Assembly: GCF_030408455.1 (NCBI RefSeq)
Contig: NZ_CP046977.1
Coordinates: 2,232,001-2,296,000, forward strand
Reading direction: 5' to 3'
Length of the DNA stretch: 64,000 nt
From: Corynebacterium atrinae
GTDB taxonomy: Bacteria; Actinomycetota; Actinomycetes; Mycobacteriales; Mycobacteriaceae
The position numbers and the translations under genes were made by a program. Positions 34,252-45,811 of the stretch are shown in pieces (the first letter of the stretch is position 1; the number at the start of each line of letters is the position of its first letter). The notes below the pieces were generated by a model that worked only from the letters and a program-made list of their open reading frames with translations, made no database searches and was not told the origin of the DNA.

Positions 34252-36528
34252 CTACTCGACGACCGAGTTAGCTCCCACTGCGTGTCCGAAGAGGTCCGGC
34301 AGCGTGGACTGCCAAGCGGACTTCAGCTCGTCCAGCGATGCGGTGAGGGAGCCGGCGACGAAGTCGCGGCCCGCGGTGGTTGCACCGATGCGAGCGGCGG
34401 GGACACCGAATTCGGCGGCGCGCTCTAGGACGGCGTCGACACAGTCGGCGGTGGTGGCGACGACCGCGCGGGATGCGGACTCAGAGAACAGTGCCACGAA
34501 CTCGTCTTCGTGAACGGCTGTGAGATCCAGCTCGACGCCCAGGTCGGCGCGGATAGCCATTTCGACGACCGTCTGCGCCAGCCCGCCCTCGGAAAGGTCG
34601 TGGGCGGCGGTGAGCAGGGTGTTGCCAGAGAAAAAGTCGGCGAGGCGCTCCTCGTTGGTGAGGTCGATCTTCGGGGGCAGACCGTTGAGGCCGCCACCGG
34701 AGACCTGCTGCCAGATGGAGCCGCCGAATTCGTCGAAGGTCTCGCCCAAGAGGACGAGGACTTCTGGCTCGTTGACGGAGCCGAGGTCGTGTCCGATGGC
34801 CTGGTGGACATCGTCGATAACGCCGAGGACGCCGACGACGGGGGTGGGGAGGATCGGCTCGTCGCCAGTCTGGTTGTAGAAGGAGACATTGCCGCCGGAA
34901 ACCGGGATTCCGAGTTCCTTGGCGCCGTCGGCGAGGCCGTGGACGGACTCGCGGAACTGCCACATGACGTCGGGGTTCTCGGGGGAACCGTAGTTGAGGC
35001 AGTTGGTCACGGCTACCGGGCGGGCGCCGGTGACGGCCACGTTGCGGTAAGCCTCCGCCAGAGCCAAGCGCACGCCAGTGTTGGGATCGAGCTTGGTGTA
35101 ACGGCCGGAAGCATCGGCGGAGATGGCGACGCCGCGGTTGGTCTCTTCGTCAATGCGCAGGACGCCAGCGTCGGAGTACTTTGCCTTGACGGTGTTGCCG
35201 CGGACGTAGCGGTCATACTGCTCGGTGATGAAGTCACGCGAGCACAGCGCCGGGGAAGACACCATGTCCAGCAGGGCTTGCTTGAGGTCGGCGGGGCGCT
35301 CGACGGGGACGTAGACCTGGAGGTCGTCCTGCCAGGCAGGGCGGGCCCACGGGCGATCGTAGACGGGGCCGTCGTCGATGGAGGACGGCGGGGCGTCGAT
35401 AACCACTTCACCGAGGTGAGTGATGATGAGTCGATCATCTTCGTCGGTGACCTCGCCGATCTCCGCGCAGGTGACGTCCCAGTGGGCGCAGATCTCCTTG
35501 AATTTTTCCACATTCTCCGGGGTGACCACGGCGCACATGCGCTCCTGGGACTCGGAGGCGAGGATTTCGGCGGCGGTCATGTTCTCGGCGCGCAGCGGAA
35601 CGGCATCGAGGTTGATGCGCATGCCGCCATCGCCGGAGGCGGCCAGCTCAGAGGTAGCGCAGGCGAGGCCCGCACCGCCGAGGTCCTGGATGCCGACGAC
35701 GACACCTGCGTGATAGAGGTCGAGGCAGCACTCGATGAGGACCTTTTCCGCAAAGGGGTCGCCGACCTGGACGGCGGGGAGCTTGCGCTCGGCGCCGTCT
35801 TCGAAGGTCTCAGAGGCGAGAACGGAGACGCCGCCGATGCCATCGAGGCCGGTGCGGGAGCCGAAGAGCATAACCTTATTTCCGGTGCCGGAAGCGAAGG
35901 CCAACTTGAGGTCTTCGACCTTGAGGGTGCCCACGCACAGGGCGTTGACCAGGGGGTTGCCCGCGTAGGAGGCATCGAAGACGGTTTCGCCGCCGATGTT
36001 GGGGAGGCCGAGGCAGTTGCCGTAGCCGCCGACACCGTGGACGACGCCGGGCAGGACGCGCTGGGTGTCCGGGGCATCGGCAGGGCCGAAGCGCAGCTGA
36101 TCCATGACGGCGATCGGGCGGGCGCCCATGGCCATGATGTCGCGGACAATGCCGCCGACGCCGGTGGCTGCACCCTGGTAAGGCTCGACGTAGGAGGGGT
36201 GGTTGTGGGATTCGACGCGGAAGGTAACGGCGTTTCCGTCCCCGACGTCGACCACGCCGGCGTTTTCACCGATGCCGGCGAGGATCTTCTCAGCCATCTC
36301 GGGAGTGGTGGTCTCCCCGAAGTAGCGCAGGTGCGCCCGGGAAGACTTGTACGAGCAGTGCTCGGACCACATGACGGAATAGACGGTCAGTTCGGCGGCG
36401 GTGGGGCGGCGGCCGAGGATGTTCTTGATGCGCTGGTACTCATCGTCTTTCAGTCCCAGCTCCGCGTAGGGCTGGGGGGCATCCGGATCGGCTTGAGCAG
36501 CGGCGACCGTGTCGTTGTGAACTGTCAT
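34252..36528 (-). CDS. purL: Phosphoribosylformylglycinamidine synthase subunit PurL
   Basis: A 758-residue small-type PurL that forms FGAM with PurQ (glutaminase) and Pur[17 protein letters not shown] holds the catalytic His, [35 protein letters not shown]-type motif pieces hold the ATP site (split here: [14 protein letters not shown]), and [13 protein letters not shown] and HDLSEGGL are further AIR-synthetase-fold motifs. It lies 15 bp after purQ and ends at a strong terminator, closing a purS-Q-L operon. Confidence 0.97.
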   Translation of the reverse strand: MTVHNDTVAAAQADPDAPQPYAELGLKDDEYQRIKNILGRRPTAAELTVYSVMWSEHCSYKSSRAHLRYFGETTTPEMAEKILAGIGENAGVVDVGDGNAVTFRVESHNHPSYVEPYQGAATGVGGIVRDIMAMGARPIAVMDQLRFGPADAPDTQRVLPGVVHGVGGYGNCLGLPNIGGETVFDASYAGNPLVNALCVGTLKVEDLKLAFASGTGNKVMLFGSRTGLDGIGGVSVLASETFEDGAERKLPAVQVGDPFAEKVLIECCLDLYHAGVVVGIQDLGGAGLACATSELAASGDGGMRINLDAVPLRAENMTAAEILASESQERMCAVVTPENVEKFKEICAHWDVTCAEIGEVTDEDDRLIITHLGEVVIDAPPSSIDDGPVYDRPWARPAWQDDLQVYVPVERPADLKQALLDMVSSPALCSRDFITEQYDRYVRGNTVKAKYSDAGVLRIDEETNRGVAISADASGRYTKLDPNTGVRLALAEAYRNVAVTGARPVAVTNCLNYGSPENPDVMWQFRESVHGLADGAKELGIPVSGGNVSFYNQTGDEPILPTPVVGVLGVIDDVHQAIGHDLGSVNEPEVLVLLGETFDEFGGSIWQQVSGGGLNGLPPKIDLTNEERLADFFSGNTLLTAAHDLSEGGLAQTVVEMAIRADLGVELDLTAVHEDEFVALFSESASRAVVATTADCVDAVLERAAEFGVPAARIGATTAGRDFVAGSLTASLDELKSAWQSTLPDLFGHAVGANSVVE

Positions 36529-36543
36529 GGTTTCGAAGGCCTC

Positions 36544-37215
36544 CTAGGCTGCGATCTTGCCGATAGCGGACAGGAACAAACCCAGGCCATCGATGGACGG
36601 GCCGGTGAGCTTTTCCACAGCGTGCTCCGGGTGTGGCATGAGGCCGACCACACGGCCGGTCTCGTTGGTCACGCCAGCAATGGCGTTGACGGAACCGTTG
36701 TAGTTATCGGTGTAGCGGAAGACCACGCGGCCTTCCCCCTCCAGTTCCTCGATGGTGGCCGCATCGGCCTGGAAGCGTCCCTCGCCGTGCTTAGCCGGGA
36801 TGAGGATCTTCTGCCCGAGCTCGAAGTCCGAGGTCCAGGCCGTATCGGCGTTGGTGACCTCAAGGTAGGTATCGGTGCAGTGGAAGTGGAGGCCTTGGTT
36901 GCGGGTCAATGCGCCGGGGAGCAGTCGGGCCTCGGTGAGGACTTGGAAGCCGTTGCAGATGCCGAGGACGGGCATGCCCTTACCTGCAGCCTCAATCACG
37001 GACTGCATCACCGGTGCGAGGGCAGAGATAGCACCCGAGCGCAGGTAGTCGCCGTAGGAGAAACCACCGGGGACGACGACCGCGTCGACGCCGCGTAGGT
37101 CGGCGTCGGAATGCCACAAATCGACTGCCTCGGCGCCAGCGAGGCGGACGGCGCGGGAGGCATCGACGTCGTCAAGCGTGCCGGGGAAGGTAATGACGCC
37201 AATCTTTGCGGTCAC
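36544..37215 (-). CDS. purQ: Phosphoribosylformylglycinamidine synthase subunit PurQ
   Basis: A 223-residue class I glutamine amidotransferase that supplies ammonia to PurL. The nucleophile elbow [10 protein letters not shown] (Cys), and the His-Glu pair in MPHPEHAVE, are present, as is [15 protein letters not shown]. Its ATG overlaps the purS stop by 4 bp, so translation is coupled. Confidence 0.97.
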   Translation of the reverse strand: MTAKIGVITFPGTLDDVDASRAVRLAGAEAVDLWHSDADLRGVDAVVVPGGFSYGDYLRSGAISALAPVMQSVIEAAGKGMPVLGICNGFQVLTEARLLPGALTRNQGLHFHCTDTYLEVTNADTAWTSDFELGQKILIPAKHGEGRFQADAATIEELEGEGRVVFRYTDNYNGSVNAIAGVTNETGRVVGLMPHPEHAVEKLTGPSIDGLGLFLSAIGKIAA

Positions 37216-37457
37216 GAAGCGACCTCCACGCCTACGACCTCAAAGTCTTCGATGACGGTGTTAGCGAGAAGCGTCTCGGCGACCTTTTCCAGGTCAGCGG
37301 CGGTGACAGAATCGTCCACCTCCAGTTCGAAGCGCTTGCCCTGGCGGACATCGCTGACACCGGTTACGCCAATGCGTCCCAATGCGCGATGGACAGCCTG
37401 ACCCTGAGGATCAAGGATTTCCGCCTTCGGCATGACATTCACAACAACACGGGCCAC
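37212..37457 (-). CDS. purS: Phosphoribosylformylglycinamidine synthase subunit PurS
   Basis: An 81-residue structural subunit that bridges PurQ and Pur[22 protein letters not shown], then GKRFELEVD. Start GTG 37457 has AAGGGAAA upstream, and a TAGACT -10 lies about 40 nt up (near 37494-37499). First gene of the operon. Confidence 0.95.
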   Translation of the reverse strand: MARVVVNVMPKAEILDPQGQAVHRALGRIGVTGVSDVRQGKRFELEVDDSVTAADLEKVAETLLANTVIEDFEVVGVEVAS

Positions 37458-37539
37458 AGTTTTCCCTTATCTTCGCCGGATTTGGTCCGCCTTAGTCTAA
37501 CCCCATTCCGGCGGGGAGCCTACCCGTGAGGAGGCCGGG

Positions 37540-38034
37540 CTAACGCGGCAGGTGCGCCTCGATGAGCTTGGTCATCTCGAAGGACGTCGGCTCCACCCGC
37601 GGGCGGATGCGTTCGATGACCTCACCCTCCGGCGAGATGAGGAACTTCTCAAAATTCCATGCCACGTCCCCTGCTTCCCCATCGGCGTCTTCGACCTGGG
37701 TGAGCTCGCGGTAGAGGGGGTGGGCATTCTCGCCGTTGACGTCGATTTTAGCCAACAGCGGGAAGCTAATTGCGTAGGTGAGGGCGCAGAAACTGGCGAT
37801 CTGCTTGTCGCTGCCCGGCTCCTGGCCATTGAACTGGTTGCAGGGGGCGCCGAGGACGGTGAAGCCGCGCGCTCCATAGGTTTCTTGGAGTTTTTGCAGC
37901 CCACGGTACTGCGGGGTGAGCCCACACTCGGAGGCGGTGTTGACTAGGAGAATGAGGCCGTTGGGGGAGATGTCGGCGAGGGAGGATTCGGTGCCCTCGT
38001 TGAGGGTCACGGGAATGTTAAGCAGATCCGTCAT
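37540..38034 (-). CDS. Glutathione peroxidase family thiol peroxidase
   Basis: A 164-residue GPx-fold protein; in corynebacteria such enzymes (Mpx-type) use mycothiol/mycoredoxin or thioredoxin. The catalytic Cys is in VNTASECGLTPQYRGL (Cys, not Sec), with Gln and Trp in NQFNGQEPGS and WNFEKFLI. A second Cys (GAPCNQF) allows a disulfide. ATG 38034 follows TAGTGT by 7 nt (leaderless); the ATG three codons up would sit within the promoter. Confidence 0.88.
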   Translation of the reverse strand: MTDLLNIPVTLNEGTESSLADISPNGLILLVNTASECGLTPQYRGLQKLQETYGARGFTVLGAPCNQFNGQEPGSDKQIASFCALTYAISFPLLAKIDVNGENAHPLYRELTQVEDADGEAGDVAWNFEKFLISPEGEVIERIRPRVEPTSFEMTKLIEAHLPR

Positions 38035-38055
38035 GGCATCCACACTAGCCCCGTT

Positions 38056-38727
38056 TTAGGCCCCATATGAGGACGGCTCGGCCCCATTGTCGCGAGCAAC
38101 GAGTGCCGCCTGCAGGAAGTCGCGCGCCACCTTTTTCTCTTCCAGGTTGCGGCCCGATACCGAGAGCCTAATAGTGTTGCCGCGGTCCGCGCCGCGCTGC
38201 GCCGCCCGGATGACGTTGCGCCGCCACCATTTCGCAGCGCCGAAGCCTTCGCCAACGGACAGGTTGCGGCACTGTTCGAAGGAACCATTTGTGAGATTGT
38301 GCAAGCCACGGGTGGAGGCAACGAGCGTGAAACCAAACGTCGGCGCGACTTCCAGAGTGCCGGGAGACAGCCGCCATCGGGGAGGCGCAAAGATAGTGGT
38401 GGAAAATCCCAGCTTGTCCATCTGCCGCGTTGCCCCCGCCAGGCGGAGACGGGCCTCGTGGGCCTCGAGGCTGGCGAACTCCGCGCGCCGGCCCTGCACT
38501 GCCTGGTCAAAGCCGTTGAGGATGAGCGGACGGCCGGCGTCTTGTTGCTCGCGCAACCACGCGCGGGTGTCTGCGTCCTTGGCCAAATGCCAATTGCCGT
38601 CGATGTGCGGGGCGACGAGGAGGGAGACGGGGATGGCCTCGCGGTCGAGCTCCTGAATCATGGAATCCACCGCAGCCCTGGTGTCGGAGAAGATGCTGGA
38701 TATAGACACCAGGAGTCGGCCGCGCAT
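38056..38727 (-). CDS. DUF2334 / NodB-like polysaccharide deacetylase-fold protein
   Basis: A 223-residue protein. MRGRLLVSISSIFSDTRAAVDSMI and VAPHIDGNWHLAKD look like the metal-binding start of a DUF2334 deacetylase fold, with IFAPPRWRLSPGTLEV and TRGLHNL following. It lacks a signal peptide. The substrate is not apparent. GATAAT is 7 nt before the ATG (leaderless). Confidence 0.7.
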   Translation of the reverse strand: MRGRLLVSISSIFSDTRAAVDSMIQELDREAIPVSLLVAPHIDGNWHLAKDADTRAWLREQQDAGRPLILNGFDQAVQGRRAEFASLEAHEARLRLAGATRQMDKLGFSTTIFAPPRWRLSPGTLEVAPTFGFTLVASTRGLHNLTNGSFEQCRNLSVGEGFGAAKWWRRNVIRAAQRGADRGNTIRLSVSGRNLEEKKVARDFLQAALVARDNGAEPSSYGA

Positions 38728-38771
38728 GACCGCGATTATCGCACGGCCCGCCCGGTCTGTCGCGGCAAGTG

Positions 38772-40880
38772 TCAGGCAGCCCCGGCCGTTCGCACCGTCC
38801 AGGCGTACTCGAAGGCGGTCTGGCGCCAACGGTCGTAGCGGCCGGAGACTCCCCCGTGCCCGGCGGACATCTCGGTCTTGAGCAGGAACTGCCCTCCGGT
38901 GGCGGTGGCACGAAGCTTGGCGATCCACTTGGCCGGCTCGACGTAAAGCACTCGCGTGTCATTGATCGAGGTCACAGCGAGGATGTCGGGATAGTTCTTG
39001 ACCTCGATGTTCTCATAAGGCGCGTAGGAGGCCATGTACTCGTAGACGTCCCGGTCGTGGAAGGGGTTACCCCATTCGTCCCACTCGGTCACCGTTAGCG
39101 GAAGCTCGGGCTTGAGCATGGAGGTCAGCGGGTCGACGAAGGGGACGATCGCTTGGATGCCTGCGAAACGGTCGGCAGCGAGGTTGGCCACCGCGCCCAT
39201 GAGCATGCCTCCCGCGGACCCGCCCTCGGCGACGAGTCGATCAGGGGCGGTGAGGCCATGGGCGATAAGTGTATCGGCGCAGGCAATGAAGTCCATGAAC
39301 GTATTCTTCTTGCTCAGCTGCTTACCGTTGTCGTACCAGCCGCGCCCCATCTCCCCGCCGCCGCGCACGTGGGCCACGGCGAAGATCATGCCGCGGTCTA
39401 GTACTGAAAGGCGGGAGACGGAGAAGCTCGGGTCGATGCTGCTTTCGTAGGACCCGTAGCCGTAGAGCACCGTCGGGCGGGGCGAGGAAAGGTCCAGGTC
39501 TACGCGGTGGACAACGGAGATGGGGACCTGTTCGCCGTCGGGGGCGGTGGCCCAAAGGCGGTAGGCGGTGTACTCGGAGCGGTCGTAGCCGCCGAGGACT
39601 TCCTGCTCTTTGAGCAGGGTGCGCTCGCGGGTGGCGACGCGGTAGTCGTAGATCCGCGCGGGCGTCGTGAAGCTGCCGTAGGACAGACGGATGACGGGGG
39701 CATCCCACTCCGGATTGCCGCCGAAGCCGGCGGTGTAGAGCTCCTCGTCGAAATCGAGTTCCTCGAAGCGGCCGAATGCGCCGTCCACCAGTTCCATGAC
39801 GGACAGGCGTCCGATGGCGCCGCGTCGATAAGCAGCGACGATGAAGTCGCGGTAGGTGTCCACGCCCTCGATGCGGCTGTCCTCGCGGTGCGGGATGAGG
39901 ACGGTGAGTTCGCGCAGCGGCGGCAGGTCAGCCACGCTGCATTCGCCGACCTCGAAGTTCGGGCCGGTCGCATTGTGGGTGACCAGCCAGCGGCTATCTC
40001 CCTCGATGACGGCATGATCGACGCTGTACTCCACGCCCGATTCGCGCGGCCACAGGACCTGGAACTCGCCCTCCGGATTATCCATGGCGAGCACGCGGGT
40101 CTCGGAGGTGACCTTGGACGCAGACTCGATGATGAGGTATTTCTCGCAGCGGGTCGAACCGACGCCGGTGAAGAAGTGCTCATCGTCCTCGCGGAACACG
40201 CAGACGTCCTCCGCGGCGTCCGTGCCGATGCGGTGGCGCCACACGGTGTCCGGGCGCCACGCTTCGTCGACGCGCTGGTAGAACAGGTACTCCTCCCCCG
40301 CCCAGGTCGCGCCGTAGAAAATGCCCGTCAGGCGGTCCGGCAGGAGTTCTCCGGTCTCGAGGTCGAGGACGAACAAGTCGAAGCGCTCGTCGCCAGCGGT
40401 GTCCACGGAGTAAGCCAGGTAGCGCCCCGAGGTCGTCACCGAGGAGGCGCCGAGGGAGAAGAACTCATGCCCCTCGGCGAGTTCGTTGAGGTCGAGGAGA
40501 ATCTGCTCCCCCTCCACCGCGCCCTCCTCCGGGATGACCGGAGCCACCCACGGATCCTGCCCCTCGGAAACGGGAATGCGGCAGCTCAGGCCGTAATTCT
40601 TCCCCTCGATCGTGCGGCCGTAGTACCAATAGTCCCCGGCGCGGACCGGCACCGACATGTCGGTTTCCTTGATCCGCGACTTGATCTCCCCGTAGATCTC
40701 CTCGGTCAGCCCCTCCAGGTCGGCGGTCTGCTGCTTGGTGTAGGCATTCTCCGCCTCTAAGTACTCGGTCGTCTCAGTGGATTCCTTGTCGCGCAACCAC
40801 TCGTAATCATCGACGAACGTGTGCCCGTGGAACTCGCGGGTGACGGGGTGGCGGGGGGCGATGGGCGGCTGCAAACTCAT
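38772..40880 (-). CDS. ptrB: Prolyl oligopeptidase family serine peptidase (oligopeptidase B)
   Basis: A 702-residue cytoplasmic S9A peptidase that cleaves after Arg/Lys in short peptides. An N-terminal beta-propeller (about 1-400) opens with PPIAPRHPVTREFHGHTFVDDYEWLRD. The catalytic domain has the Ser in LVAEGGSAGGMLMGA, the Asp in VTSINDTRVLYVEP and the His in AGHGGVSGRYDRW. ATG 40880 is 8 nt after TACGAT; the GTG at 40886 would be too close to the -10. Confidence 0.93.
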   Translation of the reverse strand: MSLQPPIAPRHPVTREFHGHTFVDDYEWLRDKESTETTEYLEAENAYTKQQTADLEGLTEEIYGEIKSRIKETDMSVPVRAGDYWYYGRTIEGKNYGLSCRIPVSEGQDPWVAPVIPEEGAVEGEQILLDLNELAEGHEFFSLGASSVTTSGRYLAYSVDTAGDERFDLFVLDLETGELLPDRLTGIFYGATWAGEEYLFYQRVDEAWRPDTVWRHRIGTDAAEDVCVFREDDEHFFTGVGSTRCEKYLIIESASKVTSETRVLAMDNPEGEFQVLWPRESGVEYSVDHAVIEGDSRWLVTHNATGPNFEVGECSVADLPPLRELTVLIPHREDSRIEGVDTYRDFIVAAYRRGAIGRLSVMELVDGAFGRFEELDFDEELYTAGFGGNPEWDAPVIRLSYGSFTTPARIYDYRVATRERTLLKEQEVLGGYDRSEYTAYRLWATAPDGEQVPISVVHRVDLDLSSPRPTVLYGYGSYESSIDPSFSVSRLSVLDRGMIFAVAHVRGGGEMGRGWYDNGKQLSKKNTFMDFIACADTLIAHGLTAPDRLVAEGGSAGGMLMGAVANLAADRFAGIQAIVPFVDPLTSMLKPELPLTVTEWDEWGNPFHDRDVYEYMASYAPYENIEVKNYPDILAVTSINDTRVLYVEPAKWIAKLRATATGGQFLLKTEMSAGHGGVSGRYDRWRQTAFEYAWTVRTAGAA

Positions 40881-40910
40881 GGTCACCGATCGTAGCCGCC
40901 GGTGGCCGGG

Positions 40911-41804
40911 CTAGACGCAGGAGCCCACCCAGGTGCAAAACTTACTGCCTGACAGGCGCTCGTAGGCCTCGATGTAGCGCTCGCGGGTCGCCTCGACGAC
41001 AGACCCCGGGAGGGCAGGCGGCAGGGCGTCGCTGTCCACCGACCAACCCGACTTCGGGCCGGTCAGCCAATTACGCACGTACTGCTTGTCAAAGCTCGGC
41101 TGCACCTGACCCTCTTCGTAGGACGCGGCCGGCCAGTAGCGGGAAGAGTCGGGGGTGAGTACCTCATCGGCCAGCACCAACGTGCCGTCCTCGTCCACGC
41201 CGAACTCAAACTTGGTGTCCGCGAGGATGATGCCCTTCGCCTCCGCTAGCGCGGCGGCTTCCTGGTAAATGCGCAGGGTGGCATCGCGGAGTTCCTCCGC
41301 GCGAGTCTCACCGAGCTTTTCGACGACCGCCTCAAAGCTGACATTCTCATCATGGTCGCCGAGCTCCGCCTTGGTGGCCGGGGTAAAGATCGGTTCCGGT
41401 AGCTTCGACGCTTCCGTCAGTCCTTCCGGCAACTCGACGCCGCAGACGGTGCCATTCTCCCGGTATTCCTTCAGCCCCGAGCCGGTGAGGTAGCCGCGCG
41501 CCACGCACTCGAAGGGGAGCATCTTCAGCTTCTTCACCACCAGCGCCCGGCCGAGGACCTCCTCGGGGATCCGCGGATCATCCACGGGGCCCGCGAGGTG
41601 GTTCGGGAAGTCGATGGTGTCAAAGAAGTAGACGCTCATGGCCGTGAGCACCCGCCCCTTGTCCGGGATCTCCGGATCGAGGATGTGGTCGTAGGCAGAG
41701 ATGCGATCAGAGACGACCATGAGAAGGGTGTCGTCGTCGACCTCATAGATTTCCCGGACTTTGCCTGCGGAAAGATGGTTGTACTCGGAAAGCTCAGGGC
41801 GCAT
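40911..41804 (-). CDS. purC: SAICAR synthetase
   Basis: Joins CAIR and aspartate with ATP. The 297-residue protein has [29 protein letters not shown] at the start (ATP site), [28 protein letters not shown] and [17 protein letters not shown] (41813-41818) is 8 nt before the ATG, so the transcript is leaderless. It lies 44 bp after purB and may also be read from it. Confidence 0.96.
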   Translation of the reverse strand: MRPELSEYNHLSAGKVREIYEVDDDTLLMVVSDRISAYDHILDPEIPDKGRVLTAMSVYFFDTIDFPNHLAGPVDDPRIPEEVLGRALVVKKLKMLPFECVARGYLTGSGLKEYRENGTVCGVELPEGLTEASKLPEPIFTPATKAELGDHDENVSFEAVVEKLGETRAEELRDATLRIYQEAAALAEAKGIILADTKFEFGVDEDGTLVLADEVLTPDSSRYWPAASYEEGQVQPSFDKQYVRNWLTGPKSGWSVDSDALPPALPGSVVEATRERYIEAYERLSGSKFCTWVGSCV

Positions 41805-41848
41805 GATAAGGCAGTGTAGACCTGCTCCCGTTAGTTGGGAAATGCTCG

Positions 41849-43279
41849 CTACAGGATCTCGCCGGGACGGTAGGAGGCGGCATTCGGGTGCATCTGCACG
41901 AGTGCTTCAACCCGGCTGACCACCCGGGCCACCTGTGATTCCGCCGCACCGATGAAGGCGTGCTTGTCTGCCAGGGCGGCGTCGAGGTCCTCCCGCGTCA
42001 TGGGCAGGCGCTCATCCGCCGCGAGGCGCTCGATGAGGTCCTGTTCACCGCCATTTTCGCGCATGTTCAGCGCCACGGCCACGGCGTTTTCCTTGATCAC
42101 TTCGTGGGCCGTCTCGCGTCCGACCCCGGCGCGGACGGCGGCCATGAGGATGCGGGTCGTGGCCAGGAATGGCAGGTAGCGCTCCAATTCCCGGTCGATC
42201 ATCGCCGGGAATGCTCCGAACTCGTCGAGGACCGTGAGGAAGGTCTCGAACATGCCGTCCAGCGCGAAGAAGGCATCGGGCAGGGCCACGCGGCGGATGA
42301 CGGAGCAGAACACATCGCCCTCGTTCCACTGCTGGCCAGCCAGGTCGGCGACCATCGTGAGGTAGCCGCGCAGGATGACCTGCAGGCCGCCGACGCGCTC
42401 GCAGGAACGTGCGTTCATCTTGTGCGGCATCGCCGAGGAGCCAACCTGGCCTTCCTTGAACCCTTCCGTCACGGTTTCGTTGCCCGCCATGAGGCGGATG
42501 GTGTGCGCCAGTGACGACGGCCCCGCGCCCAGCTGCACCAACGCGGAGACGGCATCGAAGTCGAGGGAACGCGGGTAGACCTGCCCTACCGAATCGAACA
42601 TGCGGTGGAAGCCTAAGTAATCAGAGATAGAGGTCTCCAGCGACGCCAGCTTCGATTCGTTGCCGCCCATGAGGTCCAACATGTCCTGCGAGGTACCCAT
42701 CGGCCCCTTGATGCCGCGCAGGGGGTAGCGCTCCAGCAGGTCCTCGGTGCGTTCGATGGCCAAGAGCATCTCGTCGGCTGCGGTGGCGAAACGCTTGCCC
42801 AAGGTAGTGGCTTGGGCAGCGACGTTGTGGGATCGACCGGCCATGACGAGCGACTGGTACTCGCTCGCACGTCTAGCAATGCGCGCCACCACGGCCACCG
42901 CCTTGCCGTGGACCAATTCCAGCGACTGGAAGATCTGCAGCTGCTCTACGTTTTCGGTGAGGTCGCGGGACGTCATGCCCTTGTGGATATGCTCGTGTCC
43001 GGCGAGGTCATTGAACTCCTCGATGCGGGCCTTGACGTCGTGGCGGGTGATCCGCTCGCGGTCCGCGATGGACTGCAGATCAACCTGGTCAATAACGGCT
43101 TCGTAGGCCGCGATCGCCTCGGCCGGGATATCCACTCCCAAATCGCGTTGCGCCTTCATCACCGCGATCCAGAGCTGGCGTTCGAGAATAATCTTGTGCT
43201 CGGCGCTCCACAGCTCGGTCAGCTCGGCGGACGCGTAGCGATTGGACAGGACGTTGGCGATCTTCTTCTTTTCAGACAC
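41849..43279 (-). CDS. purB: Adenylosuccinate lyase
   Basis: Removes fumarate from SAICAR and adenylosuccinate. The 476-residue fumarase/aspartase-fold protein has the signature [17 protein letters not shown], the active-site [13 protein letters not shown] and [20 protein letters not shown] segments. GTG 43279 is 7 nt after GATAAT (leaderless). Same strand and order as purD-aminotransferase-purB-purC. Confidence 0.96.
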   Translation of the reverse strand: MSEKKKIANVLSNRYASAELTELWSAEHKIILERQLWIAVMKAQRDLGVDIPAEAIAAYEAVIDQVDLQSIADRERITRHDVKARIEEFNDLAGHEHIHKGMTSRDLTENVEQLQIFQSLELVHGKAVAVVARIARRASEYQSLVMAGRSHNVAAQATTLGKRFATAADEMLLAIERTEDLLERYPLRGIKGPMGTSQDMLDLMGGNESKLASLETSISDYLGFHRMFDSVGQVYPRSLDFDAVSALVQLGAGPSSLAHTIRLMAGNETVTEGFKEGQVGSSAMPHKMNARSCERVGGLQVILRGYLTMVADLAGQQWNEGDVFCSVIRRVALPDAFFALDGMFETFLTVLDEFGAFPAMIDRELERYLPFLATTRILMAAVRAGVGRETAHEVIKENAVAVALNMRENGGEQDLIERLAADERLPMTREDLDAALADKHAFIGAAESQVARVVSRVEALVQMHPNAASYRPGEIL

Positions 43280-43304
43280 GCCCCCGATTATCGCACGGAC
43301 GGAG

Positions 43305-44468
43305 CTAGTCCCGTTCTAAGTAGGCTCCCAGGCGCTTGCATGCCTCCCGGGTGTCTGCCTCCGGCGCGCACAGCGACAAGCGCACCCATTGGTGGCCGTT
43401 GATGGGATCGAAATCGATACCCGGGGCGAAGGCAACGCCAATCTCGTCGACCAGCTGGTGGCACCAGGCCTCCGAGTCGGAGGTGACATGGGAGACATCG
43501 ACCCAGAAATAGAGGCCACCGTCGGGATTAGCAAAGCGAGTGAACCCAAGGCGGGGCAACTCTTCCAGCAGCACCTGGCGCGCGGCAGCGTAATCGGCGA
43601 CGTGCTGGTCGAGCTCCTCCCTAGCAGCGGGTGTGAACGCTGCCCGCCCGGCAACCTGGGAGATGGCCGGCGCACACAGGGCGAGGGAGGACTGGAGGTT
43701 TTCCAGGGGCGTGACCAGCTCGTCGGGGACGATGAGCCAGCCGATGCGCCACCCAGTCATGGAGTAGTACTTCGACAGGGTGCCCACCACGATGGCCTGG
43801 TCGGAAAATTGTCGGGCGGTGGCCAGCGGGCGGCCAAAACTCATGCCGTGGTAGTCCTCGTCAGAGATGAGTGCCGCGCCGTTGGCATCGCACCAGTGAG
43901 CGATCCGCTCCAACTCGTCCGGATCGATGATCGTTCCGGAGGGATTGCCCGGGGAGGTGACGATCACGGCTTTCGGGCGATCCTCGTCCGCCAGCGCCTC
44001 CAGCATCGCGGCGGTCGGCTGGAAGCGAGTGGATTCGTCGCATTCCAGGTCGATGATCCGGGCGCCGAGGGATTCAAGAATGTTTCGGTAGGCGGGGTAC
44101 CCGGGGCAGCTTAGGGCGACGGCGTCACCGTGATCGAGGACCGCAAGGAACGCCGCGACGAAACCGCCCGAGGAACCAGTGGTGACAATGACGTTGTCGG
44201 CGGAGGTGTCCACGCCATAGGTCGCGGAGTGCCACCCAGCGATCGTCTCCCGCAGGTCGCGCTCGCCGACGACCTCGGTGTAACCCAGAGTGGATGACCC
44301 TAATGCCTCCGACGCTGCCTCCACGACCACCCCGGGAGCACCCGTTGCGGGCTGCCCCGCGCACAGCATGATCGTGTCTTTTCCTTCGCGACGCCGCCGG
44401 TGCACGATGTCCAGCATCTGCATGACGCGGAAGGGTTGGACGTGGGCGCGCTGGCTAACGAGGCTCAT
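43305..44468 (-). CDS. Class I/II PLP-dependent aminotransferase
   Basis: A 387-residue fold-type I aminotransferase. The PLP lysine is in [17 protein letters not shown], with [15 protein letters not shown] and the C-terminal VRLSLC (Arg binding the carboxylate). It resembles aspartate/valine-pyruvate-type enzymes; amino donor and acceptor cannot be assigned. Start overlaps the purD stop by 4 bp (coupled), and the gene is conserved between purD and purB in corynebacteria. Confidence 0.88.
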   Translation of the reverse strand: MSLVSQRAHVQPFRVMQMLDIVHRRRREGKDTIMLCAGQPATGAPGVVVEAASEALGSSTLGYTEVVGERDLRETIAGWHSATYGVDTSADNVIVTTGSSGGFVAAFLAVLDHGDAVALSCPGYPAYRNILESLGARIIDLECDESTRFQPTAAMLEALADEDRPKAVIVTSPGNPSGTIIDPDELERIAHWCDANGAALISDEDYHGMSFGRPLATARQFSDQAIVVGTLSKYYSMTGWRIGWLIVPDELVTPLENLQSSLALCAPAISQVAGRAAFTPAAREELDQHVADYAAARQVLLEELPRLGFTRFANPDGGLYFWVDVSHVTSDSEAWCHQLVDEIGVAFAPGIDFDPINGHQWVRLSLCAPEADTREACKRLGAYLERD

Positions 44469-45742
44469 ACCTTGATCTCGCCCTGCACGGCGGGCAGCGC
44501 GATATCGCGACGGTAGAACGATCCGTCGAGCTCAATCTCGGCGATGGTGGCGTAGGCATCCGCCCGAGCATCCTCGAGGGTCGGGCCGACGCCGAGGATA
44601 TTAAGCACGCGCCCACCGTTGGACACGAGGGTGCCGTCGTCCACGCGGGCGGTGCCCGCATGGAGGACCCGGGCGGCGTCGATAAGCACTTCTCCACTGA
44701 TCGGATCGCCGGTGCGCGGCGACTCCGGGTACCCTGCGGCGGCGAGCACGACCGTGAGCGCGTAGGAATCCGCCCAGGTCAACGGCGGCAGCTGCGCCAG
44801 GGTGCCATTGGCGACGGCGGCCAGGACAGTAGCCAGCGGGGATTCCAGCAACGCCAGGACCGCCTGGGTTTCCGGATCGCCGAAGCGCGCGTTGAACTCC
44901 ACGACCCAGGGGCCATCGGTATCCCAGGCCAGACCGGCGTACAGCAGGCCCGAGTAGGGAGTGCCGCGCCTGACCATCTCGCGGGCAACGGGCACGCAGA
45001 CCTCGTCGACGATGCGCTGCACGCCGTCAGCTGGCAACCACGGCAGCGGCGTGTACGCACCCATGCCGCCGGTGTTGGGGCCCTCATCGTTGTCATAGGC
45101 GCGCTTGTGATCCTGCGCGGGCAGCAACGGGACGACTGTTTCGCCATCGACCAGGCAGAACAGGGACACCTCGGGTCCGGCGAGGAAGGACTCCAGCAGC
45201 ACGGGATTGCCCAGGGAATGCACGGCGCGGACATGCTCGAGGGCCGCCTCGCGGGAAGGAGTGACCACCACGCCCTTGCCACCGGCCAGGCCATCATCCT
45301 TGACCACCCAGGTCGGGCCGAAACGATCGATCGCGGCCTCGATCTCAGACTCCGATGCGCCCGGCAGGACCTGCTCCGCCTGCGCGGTCTTCACGCCCGC
45401 GGCCTCCATGACCTCCTTGGCGAACTTTTTCGAACCCTCCAGCTGCGCCGCCGCCTTACTCGGGCCGAACACGGCGAAACCGGCCGCACGCAGATCATCC
45501 GCCACGCCCGCCACCAGCGGGATCTCCGGGCCAATGACCACGAGATCGGCGCCAATCGAGGTAGCCAGCGCCACCATCGCCGCACCATCATCCACCGCCC
45601 CGGCCGAAGGATGCACCGTGGCCAAGCCCGCCATCCCAGCGTTTCCGGGAGTGACGTGGAGTTCAGTGGTGGCGGGGTCGGCTGCCAGGCCCTTGAGGAG
45701 GGCGTGTTCGCGGCCGCCCGATCCGATCACGAGAATGCGCAT
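44465..45742 (-). CDS. purD: Phosphoribosylamine-glycine ligase (GAR synthetase)
   Basis: A 425-residue ATP-grasp enzyme, second step of purine synthesis. [70 protein letters not shown] and [13 protein letters not shown] are all hallmark motifs. TAGACT (45750-45755) lies 7 nt before the ATG. It heads the purD-aminotransferase-purB-purC group. Confidence 0.97.
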   Translation of the reverse strand: MRILVIGSGGREHALLKGLAADPATTELHVTPGNAGMAGLATVHPSAGAVDDGAAMVALATSIGADLVVIGPEIPLVAGVADDLRAAGFAVFGPSKAAAQLEGSKKFAKEVMEAAGVKTAQAEQVLPGASESEIEAAIDRFGPTWVVKDDGLAGGKGVVVTPSREAALEHVRAVHSLGNPVLLESFLAGPEVSLFCLVDGETVVPLLPAQDHKRAYDNDEGPNTGGMGAYTPLPWLPADGVQRIVDEVCVPVAREMVRRGTPYSGLLYAGLAWDTDGPWVVEFNARFGDPETQAVLALLESPLATVLAAVANGTLAQLPPLTWADSYALTVVLAAAGYPESPRTGDPISGEVLIDAARVLHAGTARVDDGTLVSNGGRVLNILGVGPTLEDARADAYATIAEIELDGSFYRRDIALPAVQGEIKV

Positions 45743-45811
45743 GGGGTGCAGTCTAATCGGTAGCCCTCCCGACCGCGCCGACTACTAACCCACGCAGGTA
45801 GCCTAGGTTCC

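Noticed and set aside
34510-37098. An 862-codon open frame on the plus strand opposite purL and purQ
   Set aside because: It mirrors the codon bias of the true genes and is rich in Gly, Val and Asp as expected for a GC-rich antisense frame; purL and purQ motifs on the other strand are unmistakable.
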